Source: Streptomyces sp. DSM 110735 (GTDB taxonomy: Bacteria; Actinomycetota; Actinomycetes; Streptomycetales; Streptomycetaceae). Taken from it: a stretch of 64,000 nucleotides of DNA. This document shows positions 26,066 through 34,726 of this stretch, piece after piece. Below the pieces are notes generated by a model, which saw only the letters and a list, made by a program, of their open reading frames with translations, was not told where the DNA came from and searched no databases. The position numbers were made by a program, and so were the translations under genes. Position 1 is the stretch's first letter. Every line of letters begins with the position of its first letter. The DNA is taken from the NCBI RefSeq assembly GCF_016482685.1, contig NZ_JACYHF010000004.1, positions 62,001 through 126,000 on the forward strand, written 5' to 3'.

Positions 26066-28768
26066 ATGACCGACCCCAACGCCATCCAGCAGAGCGCGCT
26101 CGACCAGCTCCCGGACCGCGACGCCGAGGAGACCGCCGAATGGCGGGCCTCCCTGGACGCCGTCGCCAGGGAAGCGGGCCCGCATCGCGCCGCGTACCTG
26201 ATGCGGCGCACGCTGGAGCGCGCCGAGGCGGACGGCATCGGGCTGCCGAAGCTCGTCGAGACGGACTACCTCAACACCATCCCCACCGCCGCCGAGCCGG
26301 GCGTGCCCGGTGACGAGGCGATGGAGTCCCGGATCACCGCCTGGAACCGCTGGAACGCGGCCGCGATGGTCACCCGGGGCAGCAAGTACGGCGTCGGCGG
26401 TCACATCGCCACCTTCGCCTCCGCCGCGTGGCTGTACGAGACCGGCTTCAACCACTTCTTCAAGGGCAAGGAGGGGGACGGCTCCGGCGACCAGCTCTAC
26501 ATCCAGGGCCACGCCTCCCCGGGCATCTACGCCCGCGCCTTCCTCGACGGCCGTCTCACCGAGACCCAGCTCGACAACTTCCGCCAGGAGGCGGGCGGCA
26601 ACGGTCTGCCCTCCTACCCGCACCCGCGCCGGCTGCCCTGGCTGTGGGAGTTCCCGACGGTGTCGATGGGCCTCGGCCCGCTCTCCGCGATCTACCAGGC
26701 GCGGTTCAACCGCTACCTGACCAACCGCGGCATCAAGGACGTCTCCGCCTCGCACGTGTGGGCGTTCCTCGGCGACGGCGAGATGGACGAGCCGGAGTCG
26801 ACGGCGGCGCTCGCGCTCGCCGCCCGTGAGGAGCTGGACAACCTCACCTTCGTCATCAACTGCAACCTGCAGCGCCTGGACGGCCCGGTCCGCGCGAACT
26901 TCAAGATCGTGCAGGAGCTGGAGGCCCAGTTCCGCGGCGCGGGCTGGAACGTCGTCAAGACGCTGTGGGGCACCGCCTGGGACGAGCTGTTCCAGCTCGA
27001 CACCACGGGCGCCCTTGTCCGCCGTCTGCGCCAGGTGCCGGACGCCCAGATCCAGACGTACCAGACGCGTGACGCCGCCTACATCCGCCAGGACTTCTTC
27101 GGCGCCGACCCGGCGCTGGTGGAGATGGCGAAGCTGCTGAGCGACGACAAGATCCTCGAGTGCTTCCACCTCTCGCGCGGCGGCCACGAGGCGCGCAAGG
27201 TCTACGCCGCGTACCGGGCGGCCGTCGAGCACAAGGGCGCGCCGACCGTGATCCTGGCCCAGACGGTCAAGGGACACACCCTCGGTCCGGGCTTCGCCTC
27301 CAAGAACGCCAACCACCAGATGAAGAAGCTCTCGGTGGACGAGTTCAAGGCGATGCGCGACCTGCTCGAACTGCCGATCCCGGACAGCGCCTTCGCCGAC
27401 GGCCAGGTGCCCTACGGCCACCCGGGCGCCGACTCCCCCGAGGTCCGCTACCTCCAGGAGCGCCGCGCCGCCCTCGGCGGTCCCGCCCCGGCCCGCCGCA
27501 CCCAGCCGCTGCCCGCGCTGCCCGCCCCCGCCGACAAGGCGTTCGCCTCCTTCGACAAGGGCTCCGGCTCGCAGAACGTGGCGACCACCATGGCGTTCGT
27601 CCGCCTGGTCAAGGACCTGGTCCGCGACAAGGAGACCGGCAAGCGCTGGGTGCCGATCGTCCCCGACGAGGCGCGCACCTTCGGCATGGAGTCGCTGTTC
27701 CCCTCGCTCGGCATCTACTCGCCCAAGGGCCAGACGTACGAGCCGGTCGACCGCGACCAGCTCATGTACTACAAGGAAGCCAAGAACGGCCAGATCCTCA
27801 ACGAGGGGATCACCGAGGCCGGTTCGATGGCCGACTTCATCGCCGCGTCCAGCGCGTACTCCACGCACGGCGAAGCGATGATCCCGTTCTACATCTTCTA
27901 CTCGATGTTCGGCTGGCAGCGCACGGCCGACCAGATGTGGCAGCTCGGCGACCAGCTCGGCCGCGGCTTCCTCGTCGGCGCGACGGCGGGCCGTACGACC
28001 CTGACGGGCGAGGGTCTCCAGCACGCCGACGGTCACTCCCCGGTGATCGCCGCGACCAACCCGGCCGCGCTGACGTACGACCCGGCGTTCGCCTACGAGG
28101 TCGCCGCCATCGTCAAGGAGGGTCTGCGCCGGATGTACGGCGAGGCCGCCGAGGGCGAGGACAGGGACGTCTTCTACTACCTGACGGTCTACAACGAGCC
28201 GCTGCCGCAGCCGGCCAAGCCCGCCGTCCCCGGCATCGACGAGGGCATCGTCAAGGGTCTGTACCGCTTCAACACGGCGGAGTCCGCGGGTGTGACCGTC
28301 CCGGCGAACGCCCCGCGCATCCAGCTCCTGGGCTCGGGCACGGCGATCCACTGGGCGCTGGACGCGCAGAAGCTGCTCGCCGAGGAGTGGGGGGTCGCCG
28401 CCGACGTGTGGTCCGCGACCTCCTGGTCCGAGCTGCGCCGTGACGCGATGGACGCCGACGCGGCCCTGCTGCGCGGCGAGGAGCGGGTGCCGTTCGTGCG
28501 CCGGGCGCTCCAGGGCGCCGAGGGTCCGGTCCTCGCGGTCTCCGACTACATGCGTCAGGTCCCCGACCAGATCGCGCAGTGGGTCGACCAGGACTGGTCC
28601 TCGCTGGGCGCGGACGGCTTCGGTCTCTCCGACACCCGCGCGGCGGCCCGCCGGCACTTCGGTGTCGACGCCGAGTCGATCGTGGTCGCGGCCCTGGCCC
28701 AGCTCGCCAAGCGCGGCGCGGTCAAGGCGACGGCGGTGAAGGAAGCCCGCGAGAAGTACGGTCTGTGA
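26066..28768 (+). CDS. aceE: Pyruvate dehydrogenase E1 (homodimeric, AceE type)
   Basis: 900-aa thiamine-diphosphate enzyme that decarboxylates pyruvate and acetylates the E2 lipoyl groups. Family blocks: YGVGGHIATFASAAWLYE, YIQGHASPGIYARAFLDGR, the ThDP/Mg motif LGDGEMDEPESTAALALAA ending in INCNLQRLDGPV, and the transketolase central region with EGITEAGSMADFIAASSAY. Length is normal for the family. ATG 26066 follows a GAGGAAGG RBS. The 260-bp upstream region holds the inverted repeat and direct repeats listed separately. With lpdA and the E2 it makes a complete PDH set; lipA/lipB 10 kb on supply the cofactor. Confidence 0.97.
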   Translation: MTDPNAIQQSALDQLPDRDAEETAEWRASLDAVAREAGPHRAAYLMRRTLERAEADGIGLPKLVETDYLNTIPTAAEPGVPGDEAMESRITAWNRWNAAAMVTRGSKYGVGGHIATFASAAWLYETGFNHFFKGKEGDGSGDQLYIQGHASPGIYARAFLDGRLTETQLDNFRQEAGGNGLPSYPHPRRLPWLWEFPTVSMGLGPLSAIYQARFNRYLTNRGIKDVSASHVWAFLGDGEMDEPESTAALALAAREELDNLTFVINCNLQRLDGPVRANFKIVQELEAQFRGAGWNVVKTLWGTAWDELFQLDTTGALVRRLRQVPDAQIQTYQTRDAAYIRQDFFGADPALVEMAKLLSDDKILECFHLSRGGHEARKVYAAYRAAVEHKGAPTVILAQTVKGHTLGPGFASKNANHQMKKLSVDEFKAMRDLLELPIPDSAFADGQVPYGHPGADSPEVRYLQERRAALGGPAPARRTQPLPALPAPADKAFASFDKGSGSQNVATTMAFVRLVKDLVRDKETGKRWVPIVPDEARTFGMESLFPSLGIYSPKGQTYEPVDRDQLMYYKEAKNGQILNEGITEAGSMADFIAASSAYSTHGEAMIPFYIFYSMFGWQRTADQMWQLGDQLGRGFLVGATAGRTTLTGEGLQHADGHSPVIAATNPAALTYDPAFAYEVAAIVKEGLRRMYGEAAEGEDRDVFYYLTVYNEPLPQPAKPAVPGIDEGIVKGLYRFNTAESAGVTVPANAPRIQLLGSGTAIHWALDAQKLLAEEWGVAADVWSATSWSELRRDAMDADAALLRGEERVPFVRRALQGAEGPVLAVSDYMRQVPDQIAQWVDQDWSSLGADGFGLSDTRAAARRHFGVDAESIVVAALAQLAKRGAVKATAVKEAREKYGL

Positions 28769-28785
28769 CCTTCTGAGGTCGCTGG

Positions 28786-28814
28786 AAGGGGTACGGCGTG
28801 ACGCCGTGCCCCTT
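28786..28814 (+). terminator. Terminator after aceE
   Basis: AAGGGGTACGGCGT pairs with ACGCCGTGCCCCTT (one T-G wobble), followed by CTTCGTTTCC. It begins 17 bp after the aceE stop. Confidence 0.75.
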
Positions 28815-28899
28815 CTTCGTTTCCCGGGTCCGTTTCCCCGCCGTTCACCGTGCCGTTCCGCGTGCGGGGCGGGTGCCGAGGCCCGATGCTTGTGCCGTG

Positions 28900-29418
28900 A
28901 TGGACGAGACGGAGTTCTGGGAGCTGATCGACGCCACCCGCGAGGCCGCCGAGGGCGACCCCGAGGAGCAGGCAGACCTGCTGGTGGACAAGCTGCTCCA
29001 GCTCGACCCGGACATGGTCCTGGACTTCGCCCGTCACTTCGAGGCCCGCTACAACCGCGCCTACCGCTGGGATCTGTGGGGCGCCGCCTGGATCCTGCTG
29101 GACGGGGCGAGCGACGACGCCTTCGACTACTTCCGGTGCTGGCTGATCGGCCAGGGCCGGGATGTGTTCGAGGGCGCGCTGCACGACCCGGACGCTTTGG
29201 CGGAGCTGCTGGACGACTTCGACGAGGAGATGGACGGCGACGGCGAGGAGCTGGGGTACGCCGCCGACGAGGCGTACGAGCGGCTGACCGGGGTGGTCGC
29301 CCCGGACCTGGGGATCGCCCCGGCGCCCGCCGAGCCCGCGGGCACGGCCTTCGACTTCGAGAACGACGCGGTGCTGGCGGAGCGCTACCCGGCCCTGTGG
29401 GAACGCTTCAGGGAGTGA
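28900..29418 (+). CDS. DUF4240-family protein
   Basis: 172-aa strongly acidic cytoplasmic protein. The opening MDETEFWELIDATREAAEGDPEEQADLLVD..., then DMVLDFARHFEARYNRAYRWDLWGAAWIL and FDYFRCWLIGQGRDVFE are characteristic of DUF4240 proteins, often linked to polymorphic-toxin or immunity loci; the function is unknown. No RBS is visible. A GATGCT hexamer ends 6 bp before a GTG (28897) that immediately precedes this ATG, so a leaderless GTG-start form is also possible. Confidence 0.85.
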   Translation: MDETEFWELIDATREAAEGDPEEQADLLVDKLLQLDPDMVLDFARHFEARYNRAYRWDLWGAAWILLDGASDDAFDYFRCWLIGQGRDVFEGALHDPDALAELLDDFDEEMDGDGEELGYAADEAYERLTGVVAPDLGIAPAPAEPAGTAFDFENDAVLAERYPALWERFRE

Positions 29419-29463
29419 GGCGTGCCCGCCCGCCCCGCGGCGCCCCGTTCACCGGTCCGCCGC

Positions 29464-30270
29464 TCACCGGCCCTGCAGCCGGGCCGCCGCGTTCCTGATC
29501 TCGGGGAGGCGGGCGCTCAGGGCGGCGCCGGGGCAGGTGGTCTGGTAGCCGTCGTTGTGGCCCGCGAGGGCGGGGAGGGTGGCGGTCGTGCCCGCCTTGT
29601 AGCGGCTCAGTCCGCTGCTGGAGACCAGGCGGACCCGGGAGCGCGGGTCGACGTCGGCGAGACCCAGCTTCCAGGCGGCGACGGCGGCGATCGCGTCGGT
29701 CATCGCGCGCGGGACGGGGACGCCCGCGGTGAAGGTGCCGAGCGCGGCGATCCCGGCGGTGCGGTGGTTGAAGCCCTGGGTGTGGGCGCCGGTGACGGCA
29801 CGGTCCTCTCCCCCGGCGCGCCCCTCGTAGACGGTGCCGCAGCGGTCCACGAGGAAGTTGTAGCCGATGTCGTCCCAGTGCCTGCTGCCGGTCTGGCCCG
29901 CGTACAGGTCGCGGATGATGCGCGGGGCGTCCGCGCAGTCGTAGCCGTTGGGCGAGTCGGTGTGGTGGACGAAGACGGCGATCACCTTGTCGTCGTAGCG
30001 CGGGGCGGGCTGCTCGTGCCGGGCGGTGGCGTCCAGCCAGGCGGAGCGGGGCACGATCACCGGGCGGGGTGCGAAGTGGGGCGCCGGCGCGTGGGGGGCG
30101 GTCGTGAGGGGGTGGGCGGAGTGGTGGGTGACGATGCTCTCGCTGCCCCGCGCGAGGACGAGCACCGCGATCAGGGCGGTGAGGGCGGGCAGGCAGCCGA
30201 CGACCAGCAGCACCGCGCCGGGTACCCGGACGCGCCGCCTCTGTCCGTCCGGTCCTCGCGTGGCACGCAT
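29464..30270 (-). CDS. N-acetylmuramoyl-L-alanine amidase, peptidoglycan-recognition type
   Basis: 268-aa protein with one N-terminal membrane anchor or signal (VLLVVGCLPALTALIAVLVLA) and an extracytoplasmic Amidase_2/PGRP domain (about 90-260). Zinc ligands are visible as the His in VFVHHTDSPNGYDC, the His of HTQGFNHRTAGIAALG and the Cys in GYQTTCPG; YNFLVDRCGTVYEGRAGG is a family block. It cleaves or binds the amide between muramic acid and the peptide in peptidoglycan. ATG 30270 was chosen because upstream residues (to 30369) lack support. Confidence 0.9.
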   Translation of the reverse strand: MRATRGPDGQRRRVRVPGAVLLVVGCLPALTALIAVLVLARGSESIVTHHSAHPLTTAPHAPAPHFAPRPVIVPRSAWLDATARHEQPAPRYDDKVIAVFVHHTDSPNGYDCADAPRIIRDLYAGQTGSRHWDDIGYNFLVDRCGTVYEGRAGGEDRAVTGAHTQGFNHRTAGIAALGTFTAGVPVPRAMTDAIAAVAAWKLGLADVDPRSRVRLVSSSGLSRYKAGTTATLPALAGHNDGYQTTCPGAALSARLPEIRNAAARLQGR

Positions 30271-30461
30271 GATCCCATCGTCGGATCGCCCGGCCAGGTC
30301 CGCGATGTGTGCTGTGCCACCCGGTGGAACCATCGTCCCCGTCCGGGACGTTTCCGGGGGTACACGCACACGTGCGCCGTTTCCCCGCCGGGGCGCTCGC
30401 GCGCGGCTGATCAGCGGGCGTGTCCCGACCGTACTGGGGGGTCCGAGAGAAAGGCGGCTTC

Positions 30462-31658
30462 GTGGACCTGCTCGACGTGCTGCTCGTGCTGGTGGTCCTC
30501 GTCTACGCGGCGGCCGGGTACCGGCGCGGTCTGGTGGCCGGGTGTCTGTCGCTGGCCGGGTTCGTGGGCGGCGCGGCCGTCGGTGTCTGGGCGCTGCCCT
30601 GGGTGACGGGTCTTGTGGAGCGCGGATCGGCGGCGGCGACCGTGGTCGCGGTGCTGACGGTGCTGGTGCCGGGTGTGATCGGGCACGAGCTGGCGGGACA
30701 GTTGGGGCTGCGGCTGCGCAGCCGTATCGACCGCACGGGCGGGGGCGCGCTGCGGGTCGTGGACGGGATGGGCGGCGCGGTGGCCAACTCGGTGGCGGTG
30801 CTGCTCGTGGCGTGGGTGGCGGCGAGCGTGCTGGCGGCGGCGCCCTCGCAGACGCTGACGACGGCGATCCGCAACTCGGCGCTGCTCGGCGCGGTGCAGG
30901 AGACGATGCCGGAGACGACCCCGGTGTGGTTCGCGCGGGCCACCTCCGCGCTGACGGAGGCGGGGTTCCCGCAGGTCTTCAACCCGTTCGAGAACGAGTC
31001 CACGGCCCGGGTCGCCAAGCCCAGCGGGGACAGTGTGACGGCGGAGGCGACGGAGGCTGCCCGGACGAGCACGGTGAAGATCGAGGGCGCGGTGGGCGCC
31101 GAGGGGCGCGAGGGCAGCGGGTTCGTGTACGCACCCCACCGGGTGATGACGAACGCGCACGTGGTGGCGGGGATCGACGACCCGACGGTGCGGGTGGGCG
31201 GCGTCGGTCCTTCGTACACGGCGCGGGTGGTGCTCTTCGACCCGAACCGGGACGTGGCGGTGTTGTACGTGCCCCGGCTGAGCGCCCCGGTGCTGCGTTT
31301 CGACGACGGCGCGCGGCGCGGGGACTCGGCGGTGGTCGCGGGCTATCCGGAGGACGGCGGGCTGAACCTCCAGGCGGCGACGGTGGCGAACCGGGTGCGG
31401 GCGACCGGCCAGAACATCTACAACGACCGCACGGTCACCCGCGAGGTGTACTCGGTGCGCTCGACGGTCCGCCCGGGCAACTCGGGCGGACCGCTGCTGA
31501 CCACGTCGGGTCGGGTGTACGGCGTGGTGTTCGCCCGCTCCACCTCGGACTCCGAGACGGGGTACGCGCTCACGGCGGCGGAGGTCGCGGGCGACGCGTC
31601 CCGGGCGGCGAAGGCGACGGCGCCGGTGGACACGGGGCATCTGATCACGTCGTCGTAG
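30462..31658 (+). CDS. MarP-like membrane serine protease (CvpA + trypsin)
   Basis: 398-aa protein. The N-terminal CvpA-type domain has four TM helices (LLDVLLVLVVLVYAAAG, LSLAGFVGGAAVGVWALP, AAATVVAVLTVLVPGVI, SVAVLLVAWVAASVLAA). The periplasm-facing trypsin domain has H233 (MTNAHVVAG), D264 (PNRDVAVLYV) and S341 (RPGNSGGPLL). This architecture equals mycobacterial MarP, which is needed for acid and oxidative stress survival through processing of a peptidoglycan hydrolase. Notably its neighbour is a divergent peptidoglycan amidase. GTG 30462 was chosen; AAAGGCGG precedes it. Confidence 0.92.
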   Translation: MDLLDVLLVLVVLVYAAAGYRRGLVAGCLSLAGFVGGAAVGVWALPWVTGLVERGSAAATVVAVLTVLVPGVIGHELAGQLGLRLRSRIDRTGGGALRVVDGMGGAVANSVAVLLVAWVAASVLAAAPSQTLTTAIRNSALLGAVQETMPETTPVWFARATSALTEAGFPQVFNPFENESTARVAKPSGDSVTAEATEAARTSTVKIEGAVGAEGREGSGFVYAPHRVMTNAHVVAGIDDPTVRVGGVGPSYTARVVLFDPNRDVAVLYVPRLSAPVLRFDDGARRGDSAVVAGYPEDGGLNLQAATVANRVRATGQNIYNDRTVTREVYSVRSTVRPGNSGGPLLTTSGRVYGVVFARSTSDSETGYALTAAEVAGDASRAAKATAPVDTGHLITSS

Positions 31659-31692
31659 GGCGCCCGGGAATCCTCGCGGGAGCTGAGGTCTC

Positions 31693-32181
31693 TCAGACCG
31701 GGCGCCCCATGCAGACGTCGTCCACGTACTCCCCGGCGATGAAGAACTCCTCCGGGAAGACGCCCTCGGTCTTGAACCCCTCGGACTCGTAGAGCCCGCG
31801 GGCCGGGGTGTTGTGGCCGAGGACGCGCAGGGTGAGGCGCCGGGCGCCCTGCGCGCGGGCCAGTTCGACGGCGCCCCGGACCAGGGCGCGTCCGACGCCC
31901 AGACCGCGTGCCTCCTCGGCGACGGCGATGCCCTGGATCTGCCGTACGTGCGCGTTCACGGCGAGCGGGACGGGCTGGCAGATGCGGACGTAGCCGACGA
32001 GGCGGCCGTCGAGTTCGGCGGCCAGGTGGTTCTCCGGGGGGTGCCGCTCGCCGAAGAAGGCGGGGTAGGGCGGGCTCGGCTCGGGCTGCACCGAGTGCAG
32101 GGTGGACCAGGTGAGCCGGTCGAGCAGGGCCAGTTCCGCCTCGTCCTCGGGCCGGGCGGGTCGTATCAGCGGGTGCGTCAT
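31693..32181 (-). CDS. GNAT-family N-acetyltransferase
   Basis: 162-aa acetyltransferase. The acetyl-CoA-binding motif GIAVAEEARGLGVGRALVRGAVELA (motif A R/Q-x-x-G-x-G/A) is clear, preceded by AAELDGRLVGYVRI and followed by LTLRVLGHNTPARGLYESEGFKTEG. The acceptor is not predictable. Convergent with the MarP-like gene (34 bp). Confidence 0.9.
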   Translation of the reverse strand: MTHPLIRPARPEDEAELALLDRLTWSTLHSVQPEPSPPYPAFFGERHPPENHLAAELDGRLVGYVRICQPVPLAVNAHVRQIQGIAVAEEARGLGVGRALVRGAVELARAQGARRLTLRVLGHNTPARGLYESEGFKTEGVFPEEFFIAGEYVDDVCMGRPV

Positions 32182-32273
32182 GGGAGGACTGTACGGCGGG
32201 TGCCTGGCGGCGAATTGGGGAGCCGGGGGCTGTTCTCCCCGGTTTCCGGGGCACTGGCGGCCATGCTGGGATC

Positions 32274-33170
32274 ATGGAGCATGCGAAAATCGCGGTGGCC
32301 GGTGCGTCCGGTCTGATCGGCAGCGCCCTGGTGCGGTCCCTGCGGGGCGACGGGCACGAGGTGGTCCGGCTGGTGCGGCACGAGCCCCGGGGCGGCGACG
32401 AGGTGCGCTGGGACCCCGAGCGGCAGACCGTGGACGCGGCCGGGCTGAGCGGCTGTGACGTGGTGGTGAACCTGGCCGGGGCGGGGGTCGGGGACAAGCG
32501 CTGGACGCCGGAGTACAAGCGGCTGATCAGGGACAGCCGGGTCCTTGGCACGGCGGCGCTCGCGGAGGCCGCCGCCTCGCTGCCCGAGCCGCCCAGGGTC
32601 TTCGTGAACGGCAGCGCGATCGGCTACTACGGCGACACCGGGGACCGGATCACCGACGAGAGCGCCCCGCCCGGCGACGGTTTCCTGCCCTCGGTGTGCG
32701 AGGAGTGGGAGGAGGCGGCGGCGCCGGTGCGGGAGGCGGGCATCCGGACGGTGTTCGTGCGCACCGGTCTGGTGGTGGCGTCCGGGGGCGGGGCGTGGGG
32801 GCGGCTGTTCCCGCTGTTCAAGGCGGGGCTCGGGGGGCGGCTCGGGAACGGGCGGCAGTACTGGTCGTACATCGCGCTGCACGACGAGGTCGCCGCGATC
32901 CGGCATCTGATCGACCGTGAGGACCTGTCGGGACCGTTCAATCTGACGGCGCCCGAGCCGCTGACCAACCAGGAGATCACCGAGGCGATGGGGCGCGTGC
33001 TGCACCGGCCGACCCCGTTCCCGGTCCCGGCGGCGGTGCTGCGCACGGTGCTCGGGGAGATGGCCGGGGATGTGCTGGGCAGTCAACGGGTGGTGCCCGC
33101 GCGGCTGCTGGAGTCGGGGTTCGCTTTCGCGTTCCCCGGGATCGAGGACACGATCCGCGCGGCGGAGTGA
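32274..33170 (+). CDS. TIGR01777-type NAD(P)-binding epimerase-like protein
   Basis: 298-aa extended SDR-like protein: N-terminal Rossmann motif KIAVAGASGLIGSALVRSL, SDVVVNLAG-like CDVVVNLAGAGVGDKRW, FVNGSAIGYYGD (catalytic-Tyr region) and a C-terminal DUF1731-like section (NQEITEAMGRVLHRPTPFPVPA...ARLLESGFAF). The family (YfcH/SulA-like) has no firmly established reaction. There is no RBS; a CATGCT hexamer ends 6 bp before the ATG, so it may be leaderless. Confidence 0.9.
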   Translation: MEHAKIAVAGASGLIGSALVRSLRGDGHEVVRLVRHEPRGGDEVRWDPERQTVDAAGLSGCDVVVNLAGAGVGDKRWTPEYKRLIRDSRVLGTAALAEAAASLPEPPRVFVNGSAIGYYGDTGDRITDESAPPGDGFLPSVCEEWEEAAAPVREAGIRTVFVRTGLVVASGGGAWGRLFPLFKAGLGGRLGNGRQYWSYIALHDEVAAIRHLIDREDLSGPFNLTAPEPLTNQEITEAMGRVLHRPTPFPVPAAVLRTVLGEMAGDVLGSQRVVPARLLESGFAFAFPGIEDTIRAAE

Positions 33171-33319
33171 CCGTATGCGACCTCCATGCGACCGTGCCCT
33201 GTCGATGCGCGACTGTCCCTGACCGTTCGGAGCCCTAACCTCGACCCGAACTCGGGTATCCCCGGGGCCTGTTGGGGGCATCACGTCTCCACCGGCCGCG
33301 CAACCACAGGAGGGGCCTC

Positions 33320-34696
33320 GTGCTTGAGCCCGCGTACCAGGTGGACGTCGTCGTCGTGGGAGCCGGGATCGCCGGTCTCGCGGCGGCCCGTCGGCTCGCC
33401 AGTGCTGGAGTGTCGACCGCGGTCCTGGAGGCCGACGCGTGTGTCGGCGGCCGTATGGCGACCGAGAAGGTCGACGGCTTCCGGCTCGACCGGCTGGGAC
33501 AGCCGCTGTTCACGTCCTGGTCCGAACTGCGCACCACCCCCGGTCTCGACGCGCTGCCGCTGCGCCGCTTCGCGCCCGGGGTCCTGCTGCACCGCGACGG
33601 GCACCGGCACCGGGCGGGCGCCCCGGCGGTCGCAGGGGGCGCAAGGGGCGCACTTCACATCGCGCGCGCCCTCGCGAGCGCCCCTCGGGGTGCGGGAAGC
33701 GCCCGCGAGAGCCGTACGGGAGGCGCCGCCGGGGGCGCCATGGACCGGGCGCGGCTCGGCAGCGCGCTGAACCGGCTCGCCGCCACGCCCGTCGAGCGCC
33801 TGCTGTCCCGTCCCGAACTGCCCGCCGCCCAGGCGCTCCAGGCGCGCGGTCTGCCGCCCCGCACCGTCGAGGGCTTCCTGCGCCCGCTGCTCGCCGCCCT
33901 GCTGTGCGACCCGGAGCTGACCACCTCCAGCCGGGCCGCCGACCTGGCGCTGCACGCCTTCGCGGGCGGACGGCTGTGCGTGCCGGAGGGCGGCGCCCAG
34001 GCGCTCCCGGACCGACTGGCCCGCTCGCTGCCGCCCGGCACCGTGCGCACCGGCGTCCGCGTCACCTCGGTCTCCACCACCTCGGTCACCACCGCCGAGC
34101 ACGGCGTGATCCGCTGCCGCGCGGTGCTCCTCGCGACCGGCGCACGCGCCGCCGCCGAGCTGCTGCCCGGGCTGCGCGTACCGGACTTCCACCCGGTGAC
34201 CGTCGTCCACCACACCACCGACGACCCCGCCCCCGCGCTCGCCACCGGCTCCGCGCTGCTCCTCGACGCCGACCGCGGCGGTCCGGTCGCGCACACGGCG
34301 GTGCTCAGCACCGTGGACCCGGGACGGGCGCCCGCCGGGCGCGTGCTGATCTCCTCGACCGTGCTCGGCACCCCGCCCGGCACCCCCGGCGAGCTGGACA
34401 GCGCGGTCCGCATCCAGTTGGCCCGCCTCTACGGCACCTCGACGCACCGCTGGGAGACCCTGGCCGTCCACCACACCCCCGAGGCGGTCCCCGCCCTGCG
34501 CCCGCCGTACGACGCGCGCCGCCCGGTGCGCCTGATGGCGGGGCTGTACGTGTGCGGCGACCACCGTGACTCCGGCACCGTCCAGGGCGCCCTGCACTCC
34601 GCCCACCGCGCCGCCGCGGCCCTGCTGAGCGACCTCGGCGCGGCGGGCTCGATGCACCGCGCCGACCCGGCGGCGACGGTGCCCCGCGCGGCGTAG
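33320..34696 (+). CDS. FAD-dependent amine oxidase/phytoene desaturase-like protein
   Basis: 458-aa flavoprotein. The N-terminal dinucleotide fold VDVVVVGAGIAGLAAARRLASAG, with the following acidic residue VLEADACVGGRMATEK and the GFRLDRLGQPLF loop, matches NAD(P)/FAD oxidoreductases of the phytoene-desaturase/protoporphyrinogen-oxidase group. The C-terminal FAD contact GLYVCGDHRDSGTVQGALHSAHRAA is present. An Ala/Gly/Arg-rich insert around residues 100-150 looks disordered. GTG 33320 has an AGGAGGGG RBS. The substrate is unknown, and there are no carotenoid genes nearby. Confidence 0.88.
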   Translation: MLEPAYQVDVVVVGAGIAGLAAARRLASAGVSTAVLEADACVGGRMATEKVDGFRLDRLGQPLFTSWSELRTTPGLDALPLRRFAPGVLLHRDGHRHRAGAPAVAGGARGALHIARALASAPRGAGSARESRTGGAAGGAMDRARLGSALNRLAATPVERLLSRPELPAAQALQARGLPPRTVEGFLRPLLAALLCDPELTTSSRAADLALHAFAGGRLCVPEGGAQALPDRLARSLPPGTVRTGVRVTSVSTTSVTTAEHGVIRCRAVLLATGARAAAELLPGLRVPDFHPVTVVHHTTDDPAPALATGSALLLDADRGGPVAHTAVLSTVDPGRAPAGRVLISSTVLGTPPGTPGELDSAVRIQLARLYGTSTHRWETLAVHHTPEAVPALRPPYDARRPVRLMAGLYVCGDHRDSGTVQGALHSAHRAAAALLSDLGAAGSMHRADPAATVPRAA

Positions 34697-34726
34697 CGCG
34701 GGGACGAGGACCGTACGGACCGCCGC

